Positions 13,301-24,500 of a stretch of DNA of 64,000 nt are shown here, in pieces (the stretch's first letter is position 1; the number at the start of each line of letters is the position of its first letter). The notes under the pieces are model-generated. The model was not told the origin of the DNA. It did no database searches and was given only the letters and a program-made list of their open reading frames with translations. The position numbers were made by a program, and so were the translations under genes. The stretch spans positions 1 to 64,000 of the forward strand of contig JASAMV010002753.1 in the NCBI GenBank assembly GCA_030248065.1, written 5' to 3'. Source of the DNA: Rhynchonema sp. JSB1_4 (lineage: Eukaryota; Nematoda; Chromadorea; Monhysterida; Xyalidae).

Positions 13301-15860
13301 TAGTTCAGTAGTACTTACTTTGTGGTCCAACAGTGTTTGTGATTACAGTTGAAAGAAAACGAGTTCAAATGAAAGTTTGGCCCGTACTTTACTTTCTTTA
13401 TTCTGAATTGCAGCAACAAGAACCGAACGGTGACCGACATTGGATACCAAAAGTGCCGATTCTGCAGAAATTGGTCAAATTCGAAGACAGCACCGGTATT
13501 CGGTATCGACACATCAGATTGTTGGCCAAGGCACTCACGCGACGAAACGTTGGATTCAACTTCTTGACGTTGTGAGTCATGTTGGTTGTTTGAGTGCGCA
13601 GTCTGCGTTTTTAGTGTGACAGTTGTGCGGCACTCTATTTATAGTGACGGACCGGGACTGCTTGGTGAACGTTAGACGGAAGATTTCGGGTATAAGGACA
13701 TGCAGAAAGCGTCCCTTGGCATTAGTGCATGCTGAGTGCATCATCCTTAGTAACCGGACTGTCCACATGGTCCTCACCAATAAGCTTCGGCGTACAATTC
13801 GTACAAAAGCTTGTGGGGAACCAACAAAGCAATGCGATCACCAGGTTTGATACCAATCAAACCGTGCTTTAAAATCCAACAAACCCAATGTCTGATTGCA
13901 ACTGCAGCGGTCACAATCAACGACTGGAGTTTCTGGGCGATTCGGTGCTGCAGCTGATTGCGTCCGAGTATCTCTACAAGCATTTCCCCGATCATCACGA
14001 AGGACATTTATCGGTCAGTTGACGCTAAATGTCCAATCAAAAAGGCCTGACTATACTTCGTTCTCTTGCGCAACACGAAATAAATTTCCCATGCTGATTG
14101 GTTCTCACGAGTCACGAGCGCGCCGACCAATCAGTGAATTTGTGTCGTGTTGTGCGAGACAACGCAGTATAGTGAGGCTTTCACAGTTGTGGATGCAGTT
14201 TTTTCAGCTGATGCCCTGAAAAGCGCGTTTAGTAAAGTGCACGAAATCAGTGTAGCAACCATGCTAGCTGGCAGTCGCAGCAGCCGCGCGTTATGTATTC
14301 ATTTGATCGTTGTTTTTGTTTTATATTGGCCATTTGTGCTTCAGATGAACCATTTTGGTCCAACTGCAGTCCAGTGGCCTGAACCCCAAATTACTATTGC
14401 GGCCATTTGCTTTCAGCTGCTTCGCTCATCATTAGTCAACAACAAGACACAGTCAGTGATCTGTGATGACCTCGGCCTATCATCGTATCAAATATTGCCG
14501 GTGTCCGCAAAGGCCGCGTCAACGTCTGCTGCCAGCGAACTGCGAACAAAGGAGAAAGCCGATTTGGTGGAATGTTGGTGGGAGTTTTTGATGTTTCATC
14601 AATGATACCTGGTTGAACGTTTAGTTCCAAATTGCGATCTTTGGCTCTTTCATTCAGCTCGTTTGTGTCACCGGCGTTTCGCTGTACACGCGCCTAATTT
14701 TCGTTCATAATTATTTTAAATACATTTATTTTTCAATGAACTCAATTTTGCAGCTTTGATCGGCTCGCTCTACGTCGACTCTGGTCTGCAGCCGTGTAAG
14801 GTCTTCTGCAAAGTGTGCTTCTTTCCGCGACTCAAGGTGACTATTCTTCAAGTCATTTTTCTGCTCTTTCTTATGGTATATTATTTTGTAGAAACTATGT
14901 TTTTGCAGTATTTCATCGTATCGCAACGTTGGAATGATGCCAAATCCCAATTGCAGCAGTGTTGTTTGACATTGAGACGGTTTGATGGCGGTGAACCGGA
15001 CATTCCACATTACAAGGCATGTGTGCTGGAATTTTGTGTTGTTTTATTTTGGCAGGGTTGAGAACAATTGTGCTGTCTTCCCCATTCCGTATTCATCACG
15101 CGGTTCTCACGGGTCGGTTGCTTGCTATTGCTACCATTGGCAATTCAGGCCGTTTTTCAATCTCAGCATTTATGCTCGTCATAACCAGTCGTATGAGTAT
15201 AGTGGGGAAGCTACCCACATACCTACATGTCAGTACTTCAGCAACCCCCTGTCATTGCAATTGGTTTCCTAACATTATTGCTTTTTCTCCAGGTAATCGC
15301 AGTCGAGGGCCCCACCAACACCCGTATCTACACGGTGGCTGTATATTTCCGTCGACATCGTCTGTCGACCGGTTTGTTGATGTTTCACTGTTGATATATA
15401 CGAATTTGAGCGTCGTTTTTAACACAACAAGTGATGAGCTTTGACACGACGGTCTTCTGAGCATGAATGGATGCTGAAACCATGTTGTCAACTGATGTTG
15501 CAGAGAAGCCTTTAACCAAGTGCATGACGCGCTGTCGGCATTACCATGATCTGCTGAAACTGGAAACAAGAAAAATAGTTCCTTGTTGGTGACATATAAA
15601 ATAGATTTTTAAGATGTTGTGTTGTGATCACGTTAGGTCGTGCCCCAAGCGTGCAACAAGCCGAGATGCGTGCTGCCGAGCGTGCACTGTTGCGTTACGC
15701 GCACAAATTCCCGCATTTGCAACGACAGCAGCAGTTCATACGGAAACGGTATAGGATTTGGGTTGCTGTTTTATAATTAAATAGCTTATTCTATGGAATT
15801 AGGAACAGAAATAAACTTGTGCTGCATCTGAAAGCGAACATTTGCATGCACAGAGAGTAG
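4340..15860 (+). CDS. DROSHA: Drosha, class 2 RNase III of the Microprocessor (about 35 exons)
   Basis: Nuclear endonuclease that crops primary microRNA hairpins together with DGCR8/Pasha. Exons: 4340-4488, 4558-4786, 4983-5290, 5378-5480, 5588-5721, 5755-5884, 6473-6579, 6635-6669, 6709-6774 (tentative), 6849-6951, 7075-7192, 7477-7634, 7958-8149, 8435-8555, about 8636-8736, 8834-8890, 8992-9081, 9152-9223, 9317-9470, 9783-9958, 10217-10323, 10423-10595, 10653-10696, 10759-10869, 11056-11179, 11434-11554, 12605-12807, 13049-13173, 13414-13571, 13908-14013, 14417-14573, 14754-14836, 14909-15016, 15293-15371, 15637-15748, 15803-15860. The N-terminus is Pro-, Ser- and Lys-rich. The central domain keeps [16 protein letters not shown] and PRFTRI. 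RNase IIIa shows [15 protein letters not shown] and [13 protein letters not shown]; IIIb shows [15 protein letters not shown] and [14 protein letters not shown], so the acidic catalytic residues are present. A dsRBD follows (KSQLQQCC to [16 protein letters not shown]). The start codon lies in an unplaced upstream exon; frame across 6774-6849 is unresolved. Confidence 0.95.
5979..6167. mobile_element. TA-flanked MITE, copy 1 (Drosha intron)
   Basis: A 189-bp element with inverted repeats of about 33 bp (start AAGGCAAACTACGCCAACAC, end its complement), flanked by TA on both sides. Copies lie at 41348-41524 and 44041-44228. The TA duplication suggests a Tc1/mariner-type relative, but no transposase is present to confirm this. 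Confidence 0.75.
11697..12451. mobile_element. hAT-like MITE in a Drosha intron (outer element of a nested pair)
   Basis: It starts CAGTGGTGTGGTTG and ends CAACGACACCACTG, with an exact 8-bp duplication GATGCAAG at 11689-11696 and 12452-12459. It is interrupted by a second element (12014-12389); without that insert and its duplication it is about 371 bp. Repeats of the form TATGGGAAA occur near both ends. It lies between the two exons of the first RNase III domain. Confidence 0.85.
12014..12389. mobile_element. hAT-like MITE nested inside the 11697-12451 element
   Basis: Terminal repeats CAGTGGTGT...ACACCACTG and an exact 8-bp duplication TGTATGGG (12006-12013 and 12390-12397). Subterminal cassettes GGATACCGGATACCC occur in the same orientation near both ends. 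Confidence 0.85.
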
Positions 15861-15988
15861 TGGCGGTCTGTGCTCAACTTTTCGGTGGGTCACGCACACG
15901 CGACTTTGCATTGACTATTGCGGCTACAACTATATCCAGATCAACGTAGTTCACAGCTACATCGTTCTCATTAACCTCTCATTCCAAA

Positions 15989-16337
15989 ATGGTCTCGCAG
16001 TGGAAGGTTCGACTTTTCAGGTTTGGCGCACCGGGCGGCAACGTGGCCAACCGAGCGCAGCGACCTGGCGGCGGTACCCATTGGGCAAAATTGACTGAAC
16101 GCACTCGAATTATTGGTGGGTGTCAGTGAGCTGCTTTATTTTCTATTTGTCTATGTTTGGCCCTTTCTTATTTGGCGTTGTTGAATCCCTTGTGCATAAG
16201 CCGCTTCCCGCCCTGATTTTGCAGGCAAATACGCATCGCTACGATCCAAACAGCACTACAACCAGCAGCAATCGCCCGTTCGACACAGTCCCAGACGTTT
16301 GATCGTGCCATTTAGCCCACGACGCAAATGCATTTGA
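15989..16337 (+). CDS. Possible small basic protein in two exons (79 aa)
   Basis: Between Drosha and the cereblon repeat, ATG at 15989 (context CCAAAATGG) opens a frame ending at a donor GTGGGT (exon 15989-16115). An acceptor TTTTGCAG leads to a phase-compatible exon 16225-16337 with a TGA stop. The product is rich in Arg, Lys and Gln (PVRHSPRRLIVPFSPRRKC near the end) and resembles an RNA- or ribosome-associated peptide only in composition. I recognise no family. It could also be chance open sequence downstream of Drosha. Confidence 0.35.
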
Positions 16338-16733
16338 CTTATACTTCTGGAATATTGTTCCTAAGAATGTTGTTGCAAGTCCGTTTTTTTTGTTTTCGTG
16401 GCGTTTTTCAATTTTGCTGACCTTGTATATAAATCTCTCAACGGGTGCCTTTACTGCGTTACTTTGTTGCATTGTTTTCATTTCATTGTGGCAAATCTGC
16501 ATAAAATAACCTATTAAAAAGCTCGATTTTTTCTTCAACCCTGTTAGACGGCCTGCCTGCCGTTCATCAGAAGTCACTCCAGCGACTTACTGCTTGCTTT
16601 TTATCTGACTTGTGACTTTGAATTTAATGCCAAACAAAATTGTTGGCCAGCTTTATTCATTTTATTGTGCCTGTTTGCGACAATCGAATGAACACTTGCT
16701 GTGAATCATCAGCTAGTCAACAATCGGTGAAAC

Positions 16734-19700
16734 ATGGAGCAAAACGGTGGTGGTGATCGGGAAGAGAATGACGAAAGATTGGAAATTGAACCGCAGAAGC
16801 TGAAGGTTAGTGCACTTCCGATGCGGCGCTTCTGATCCTGTAATTCATGAGCGCACTTCTGTCCCAATATTGTAAAGCGGTGTGACCGGATCCAGTCCTT
16901 TTTATTCACGATAATGCAAAGAATGAGTGGTATTTAGATGATTGGGCTTTCAATTGGCAATCTATACTACTAAAACAGGAAGGCGTATGTATGTGTGTCT
17001 GTGGGCCCCTCCCTCGGAGGTGCGGACGGGTCAATTTTCACGGGTAGCTTGGGTATGCTAACGGGTCTTCGGGGGGGGGGGGTGGCACGGGCGCGGCGCT
17101 GTAACCGGGCCGTAGGCACGGGTCCCGTCTAGTATCCCACAAATATTCGAATCCCAGATTATTTGTCAACACGTACATGAGAACACGTACACGACGTGGG
17201 CATTGTGAACGAAGACTAAGGCTGGGATTGGTACGCATGCCCTTTTTATAATGACCCAACGCGCAATCATACTTGTTAGACCGTTTGTTGGTGCATTTTG
17301 CACCTAAGATTTCAGATTTGCACATGACAATTGGGAGGTTATTCCATATTCTGCATGCACAAGTGTTGAAGGAACAAATTGCACCCAGAAGTTGGACATT
17401 CAGGTGCAAATTGCACCTGGTGAATTTTGAAATGAAAACCATGTCGAGCATGATTCTGGTAGCGAGTAGTGATAGCTTACAATTGATGTTCTTTTCGTGC
17501 CAGAAAATGACGGACTCGCGTCTTATCACCACAAAGTGGCCAGACTGCAGATTCTGCACAACACCAAAAACTACCATCAACGGTGTGCCCTGACTTACAC
17601 ATGAGATGTTTCATTTTCAGACAACATGGGCGCAGTGACGGCCCGAGGTCATCGTGTGGGCAGCAGCAGCAGTGCCACTGGTGGTCATCATGATGACGGG
17701 GACAAGCTGCAACGAAGGAGGCGAAGAATGAACTTTGATTCGACGCTGCCGGCTGAACATCAGGCGCGTTCACACTGACGATGTTCTGATGCACCGCCCG
17801 CTCGTCTGTGAAAACAGGGTGCGCAGCAGGGCGTCTTTTGTGAGTGCACGAGGGGTCGCCACCATGGGCACTAGATTAACGAAGTCGTGGTGCTTGAAAT
17901 TGAGGACGATGTGGTTTCACCATATCGAGAGACCTGCTTCACTGTAGTGTTACGCATTGTATTTCACCCTGATATTTTGCAGTGTCTCAATGTCGAAGAC
18001 TGCATTGGCGGTCATGTGGTATTGGAGCCGGACAGTGAAATGGATGGGGTACCGTTGTTTCCGGTGAGAAATTTTCACAAATTTTGTGAAATAAAAGATC
18101 GGGCGATGTTTCATTTCTAATCCCAGGTGCGCAATGTGGTCCTAATGCCCGGACAACGTCTCCCCCTTAGTTCACTGCATGCTGTGTCGATGTTCAGGGA
18201 TATTATCGAACATCATCGAGTATTCGCTGTGGTGAATATGAGGTTGGTTTGTTCTATTTCGACATCTCGTCCTGTGAGACATAGTTCTCCTGTTTTCCGT
18301 GCAAGACATAAAGACGCACTTTAGAACTGACGCCTTAATCAAATAATTTTACCACAGCACCCAAGGTGTTTTTGATATCCATGTCATCGCATGGTCAGCT
18401 TAGCCCAGATGCCAGGTTTATGCATAGTATTTTTCTTTCTCATTCAGGACTGCTTCAGTTGACGACCAGATTTGACGATTTGCGTTTACGACTAAGCAGT
18501 TATCCAAGCTCCTTCTAGGCTAGAACTTCAGGTTTTCAACATTGCGAACTGTTAACCTTGCAGCTACACACCCGACTACGACACGGAGCTGGCTGAGATT
18601 GGCACACTCTCACAGGTACTTGCCTGTAAAGAGGAAAAGGAGCATGAAGTCAGGGCGCTCAAACTGCGGGCCATTGGCAGACAGAGGTGCGTGTGTGTAT
18701 TTTCATAAAGGGACACTGGAAAAGATAAAAACACTGGAGGCTTCGACTTTTTTCTGCCAGTAAACTCGCGTGTGCTACACAAGTATTCAACTTTTGATTG
18801 AACAGCCCGGCCTTGCATCTCACAAACCTCCAGCTGCTCGTGATTTTGTTCATGTTTGTATCAGCATATCCGTTTTCTGCTATTTCCAGATGCCGTGTGC
18901 TGCAAACGCGTCGTATGCTTGATGGTGCCATAATCGCGCGTGTCCTTGTCCTACCAGATATTGACCTACCCTCACCATTGTTGTGTGCCGAATCAGCGTC
19001 TTTGGGCAGACATCACAGTCACAAAGTGATCAATGCTGTTGGGGGCAGACCGAGAGCTAGGAAAGTGCGTGATCCGGTCCGCTTCAATTTTTGAATGTGC
19101 GATGCACTCCATGAACAATTGCATCCCGCCAATGGGTCCTGATGATGATACAGCTTGCATAATGACAATTTTTTAACACCGTTTTGGTTTCCATTCCAAT
19201 CTTCCGTCAGCCTCCTACTCTTTGTTTCAGTACACCAAGTACCACGCAGCCAACTTCACGACTGTTCCCTGGTTTGTGTACAAGCAGAATGATGTGGTTT
19301 GTTCAGAAAATTTGCAAATGTTTTGCTGTATTCCAGATGTTTTGGATCATAATGTGTTTTTAGGAATTCGTCATTGAGCAAATAATAGCAGAGCTGGGCG
19401 CTTGTTACGATGTGGATCGGGTCAGAAATTTATCGCAAAATCGGCGTGAATTCAGGTCTGAGACTGCATGAAGAATAGCTTCTGCCTGTTTATCGTATTA
19501 TTCTGTTTATTTATCATGCTAGTTCACAAGTGTATATTTTCTGCATTTTACTTGCCCTTCAGTTTCTGGGTGGCCAGCAATCTTCCGGTGGATGACAGAA
19601 CCAAGATCGGCCTGCTCGAAATTAACTGTGATCGGAAACGGCTCACATCGGAACTAATATTGCTAAAAGGGGTTGGTCCCGGTTTTGTCATGTTTGCAAG

Positions 19701-21118
19701 GAATCATCGTAAAGTGGTTGACGCAAAGTGTTGTACAAAGTTGTCAGCCCGTGCTGCTGCCAGGATGCTGTTAAAATAATGTCGCAGCGCACAGTATTGA
19801 GGTTGTCCGTTTCGTCGTGTACACATAGGCAGACGGTGTACTAGGACAAAAGTAAGGCGAACAGACCAGTGGTTTAGAAATCGAAACTTTCCCATCCCAA
19901 TTTTCGGGAACTTTCCCGTACAATCCCCAAAAATCAACGATTTCCCATGTCAGGGGGTTTCCCAAAAAATTTACAAATTTCCCATACCCGAGGGGTTTTT
20001 TTGAAAAAATGACCCCAAAAATCTTCTAAAAATGCTAAAAATTGGTCTAAAAGTACTTAAAAACGGTTTTCCTGCGGAGAAGAAATGTGCACAAATCAGC
20101 TTGACGCCTTGACTGTGAGCTCTTCTCCCAGGTGTTCTTTGGCTCGCGTACACTGAATAAACGAACATAATTTCGAACAACAACTGAAGTTCTTGCAGTG
20201 TGACATATTGCGTTGCAAACAGTGCAGTGAAACATTAGCTGAACGAAGGGCGATCTTCTCGATGTCAGTTGACGACCCGATGGCCGCCGATGTCAATACT
20301 GGTAAGAAAATTGGGGATTTGTTTTCAAAATTAGTGTTTACCAGATATAGATTGAATAAAAATGATTGACGAAATAACAGGTGGTTATGTGCACGAAATG
20401 ATCACTTTGTTGGAGGCCCAAGGCATCAGTCTGGTTGGTCGGGCCACAGCTGAGAATAGTTGGTTTCCTGGGTGAGCGAATTTTTTTTGTTTTTTGCGCA
20501 GTTTTGTATGACACCTATTCCATTTGTTTTTATTGGTTTTTCATTTTTCTGTGGTTCGAACAAAAAGAAGCACTCGTTTTTTACTCGTTTTTTCGTTGCT
20601 TATAAGCTGGCGTTGAAAATTTTTGACCAAACATAGTAAAAAAAAAGCTCGGACAAGAAATCAGCAAATATTTTCAGATACGCTTGGACAATTGCTGAGT
20701 GCGCAACATGCAGACATCATTTGGGCTGGAAATTCACTGCAGTAAGGAAAAATCTCAAGCCGCACAAGTTCTGGGGCATAACTCGATCGGCTATTGTACC
20801 GGCAATGAGGGTGCGTGTGAAACATCAAATGTGTTGGGTCTGCAATTGTGTTACACTCTGAACATTAATTTCAAAACGATGACTTTACTTAGATTTGCAG
20901 GATTCGGCTGACGATCCAGAACTGATGGCACAGGTGGTCGACAGTGATAACCAGCATGAGATGCAAGTTGATGTGGGTCGAACGAAATTTATTACTGAAT
21001 TTTCTTGACAGTCTGAAAAAATCGAGTGCACAAATTATTTCCTTTTCTTCAGGCTCTGCTGCTCGCCCATCTGCGGGCGGCCACAAACAGAATTCTGCAA
21101 GAAGATAGTGACATCTGA
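16734..21118 (+). CDS. CRBN: Cereblon copy A, damaged at its 5' end
   Basis: Substrate receptor of the CRL4 ubiquitin ligase (with DDB1). Exons parallel those of copy B: 16734-16805, 17621-17763, 17983-18063, 18127-18242, 18564-18686, 18890-19064, 19231-19296, 19364-19455, 19563-19671, 20199-20301, 20381-20471, 20678-20810, 20901-20972, 21053-21118. From 17621 on the frame is open, including Lon-like N-terminal-domain segments ([10 protein letters not shown]) and the CULT/thalidomide-binding domain with its CxxC pairs (CKQC, CATC) and three Trp. The front is broken. Exon 1 lacks 13 bp relative to B. Exon 2 carries a Helitron (16961-17132). About 440 bp covering the acidic exons are deleted. 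The donor after 17763 is GCGCGT instead of GT. It may be a pseudogene, or a shorter protein starting at the ATG at 17626. Confidence 0.7.
16961..17132 (+). mobile_element. Miniature non-autonomous Helitron, copy 1
   Basis: 172 bp starting TCTATACTACTAAAAC and ending with a GC-rich hairpin followed by CTAG, inserted exactly between a host A (16960) and T (17133), as Helitrons do. No target duplication is created. The sister cereblon unit has the uninterrupted site at about 21815-21825. A second copy lies at 48358-48464. Confidence 0.85.
19863..20060. mobile_element. Truncated hAT-like MITE in an intron of cereblon copy A
   Basis: It begins with a degraded CAGTGGT terminus and continues with the TTTCCCATACC/AAATTTCCCAT cassettes and the GACCCCAAAAATCTTCTAAAAATGC core seen at 62567-62979. 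It stops after about 200 bp without a right terminus. It is absent from the matching intron of copy B. Confidence 0.6.
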
Positions 21119-21567
21119 CTTGGCTTGTTGGATGTTCAAATATGATGGATGAGTTCGACATTCAGCGGAATATTGTTCCTCAGAATGTTGTTGCAAGCCG
21201 GTTTCTTTGCTTTCGTTGCGTTTTTCAATTTTCCTGACCTTGTATATAAATCTCTCAACGGTTGCCTTTATTGCGTCACTTTGTTGTATTGTTTTTAATT
21301 CATTTTTGGCGATTTTGCATAAAACGCCTTATCAAAAAGGCTCGCTTTTTTCTCCAGCTCTGTCAGACGGCTTGTTCTATCGGCCGTACATCAGAAGTCA
21401 CTCCAGCGACTTACTGCTTGCTTTTTATCTGACTTGCGATTTTGTATTTTATTCCTAATAAGATCGTTGCTTTTGCTTTTATCACCTTTTAGCTTGTTAT
21501 GCTGTTTGCGACAGTCGAATGAACACTTCCTGTGAAACATCAGCTGTTAGCCAACAACGGGGGAAGT

Positions 21568-24500
21568 ATGGAGCAAAACGGAGGTGGTGGTGATCACGAA
21601 GGCAATAACGATAGATTGGGAATTGAACCACAAAACGAACCCGCAGAAGCTGAAGGTTCGTGTTATCCGCCTGTTGCGCTTCTGATTCTATCATTCATCC
21701 GCTGCGCATAAGCGCAGTTCTCTCTCCACTTTGTGGATTGGCCAGATCCAGTCGTTTTTGTTCACGATAACGTAAAGAATGCGGTGTTTAGAGGGTCAGG
21801 CTGCCAATTGGCTGTATCCCAACAATATTCGAATCCCGCATTATTTGTCAGACAACCAGGCTGCACAACCAGCCGATCCCGACCAACCCCCTGAGCCGGA
21901 GGACATTGCTGATAATAATTCTGATTCGGGCAGTGATTCCGATCATTCATCGATCTACGACCAAGCGGAGGAATTAGCTGACGACGAAGTAGAACGACAC
22001 AGAGAGCGACTGAGGGTATACTTTCGGGCGGTTGGACACGTCAGTGTGGTTGGCGTTTATTTCCTGTTGCAAGTGCTGGATTTGAAATTGTTATCAGATT
22101 TGGCTCTGTTACGTTTGGCGGTTGTCTGAGGGAGAACAGTTGTCATGCTGGTCGAAACTAGTGCCATCAGTAAATCTCGAAATCTGTATGTGGCGTCCAA
22201 GACAGATGCGATCTGATCACCAGGGATGCTAGATACCGTTTTGTGTATCTCTGACAATTTTATAGGACGAACCGGCTTCCGATCACACAGCGAGTAGTAG
22301 TAGTAGTGAAGAGGAGGAGGAACGAGTACAGGACAACAGTGCCGACGTGCGGATTGTGAACGAAGACGGTAAGGACTGTGTTTGGCACGATCTAGCCTCT
22401 TTTTAATGGCGGTTCCGACAAAGTGTGTGACTGACTGCTTGCAATTAGTGCCCGACAATGGCTGACTCACATGTTATCACTATAAGGTGGCTAGACTGCA
22501 TGTGCAGTTGTTTCGGTGTCAAAATTGAGGTAATGGAGTGACTCATAGTGCACCAATTGTCCCTTGTCCGCAACGCTAACTCGGCAGTTTGCGCGAATGA
22601 ATGCATGTACTATGCTGCACAACACTTTAAAAAATGCCATCAACAGTGTACCCTGATTTACTCATCAGATGTTTCATTTTCAGACAACATGGGCGCAGTG
22701 ACTGCCCGAGGTCACCGTGTGGGCAGCAGCAGCAGTGCCACTGGTGGTCATCATGATGACGGGGACAAACTGCAACGAAGGAGACGAAGAATGAACTTTG
22801 ATGCGACGCTGCCAGCTGAACATCAGGTGTGTTGCTACTGACGATGTTCTGGTGCACCGCCCTCCCCCCCCGTTCAGCAAGGCGTGTTTTATGAGAACAA
22901 TGAAATCTGGATTCATACGGCCGTCTTTGATGCATTAGACTGACGATTTCGTGGTGTATCGTCAACTTTAAAGGGGAGGACGATGTGGTTTCACTATATT
23001 GACGGTTGCTATAAACTGGTTCCACTTGGTATTACCATACGTTGTTCATCTGGTAGTTTACATTCCAGTATCTTGGTCTCGATCTCGAGGACTGCGTTGG
23101 CGGTCACGTGATATTGGAGCCGGACAGTGAAGTGGATGGGGTGCCCTTGTTTCCGGTGAGAAAGGTTCACAAGTTTTGTGTTTATGAAGCACAATGCGAT
23201 GTTTCATTTTTCATTTTCAGGTGCGCAATGTAATTCTGATGCCCGGACAACGTCTACCGCTCAATTCACTGCATCCACGAGCTGTGTCAATGTTCAGGAA
23301 TATTATCGAGCATCATCGGGTATTCGCTGTGGTGAATATGAGGTTCGGTTGGGCGTGTTGCTTCTGGTATTTCAGATTCTGAATATATTCAGTTTTCTTT
23401 GATTCAGCGACTTTCGAAGCTCAGAAACCAAGTTTCATTATTATTCTGGCTTTGCAGTTACACACCCGACTACAACACGGAGCTGGCTGAGATTGGCACA
23501 CTGGCACAGGTGCTTGCCTATAAAGAGGAAAGTGAACATGAAGTCACGGCGCTCAAATTGCGAGCCATTGGCAGACAGAGGTTTGTGTTTGTCGTAAAGT
23601 GACAATGGCACCAGGTAAAACACCGGGAAACGCGACCTGGTTTCGTGAGATTTCGATTTTACCTTGTTTTCCAGTCAACTAATCAGTCAGTCTATGCTCT
23701 GCTTGATTCACCAGCCATGTTTGTTTGCGTCGATTTTCGAGCTCGTGATTAGGGTTAGAGGTCGGGGGTACCCGACATCTGGAAGTACCCGACACCCGAC
23801 ATTTGAGAAAAAAGCCGACACCCGACAGTTCCAAAAAAACCCGACGCCGACACCCGACATCTAGATTTTGAAAAAAACCGACACCCGACACCTAGTTTAT
23901 TGGGCCAAAAAACGCAAATTTTTGCTCATTTGCATCATAAGTGCAATTTTTTGGCTCAAGTTACTGAATTCAGAGTTTTTCACACAAAACAAACACCAAA
24001 ATGTCACTTTATGCGTCTTCGGAAACATTTGGTTCGAAGAAAAATTTCTCTCAAAATTCTTCTCTCAGCAAAATTGATGTTTTGAACCGCAAGTGTCGGG
24101 TGTCGGCTGTCGAGTGTCGGGTCCCAAAAAACCCGACATCTGGAGGCACCCGACGCCAACACTTTTTTGGCACCCGACAGCCAACACCCGACATCTCTCC
24201 AACCCTACTCGTGATTCATTGCAGTTTGCAAAACATGTCCATTTTTTCGCCCATTCCCAGATGCCGTGTGCTGCAAACACGTCGTATGCTTGATGGTGCC
24301 ATGATCGCGCGTGTCCTTGTCCTACCAGATATTGACCTGCCCTCACCATTGCTGTCCCCCGAATCGGCGTCTTTGGCCAGACATCACAGTCACAAAGTGA
24401 TCAATGCTGTTGGGGGCAGACCGAGAGCTAGGAAGGTGCGTGATCCCGTCCTGTGTGATGCACTCGATGATTAATTGCATTCACTAGTATGACCTGATGT

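Larger units (their letters stand above)
16346..21167 (+). repeat. Tandem duplication unit 1 (cereblon copy A with promoter)
   Basis: The unit starts near AATATTGTTCC at 16346 and ends near TTCAGCGG at 21167, where unit 2 begins with the same AATATTGTTCC. About 4.8 kb. Promoter, exons and most intron edges are shared with unit 2, while intron interiors have diverged. Confidence 0.85.
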
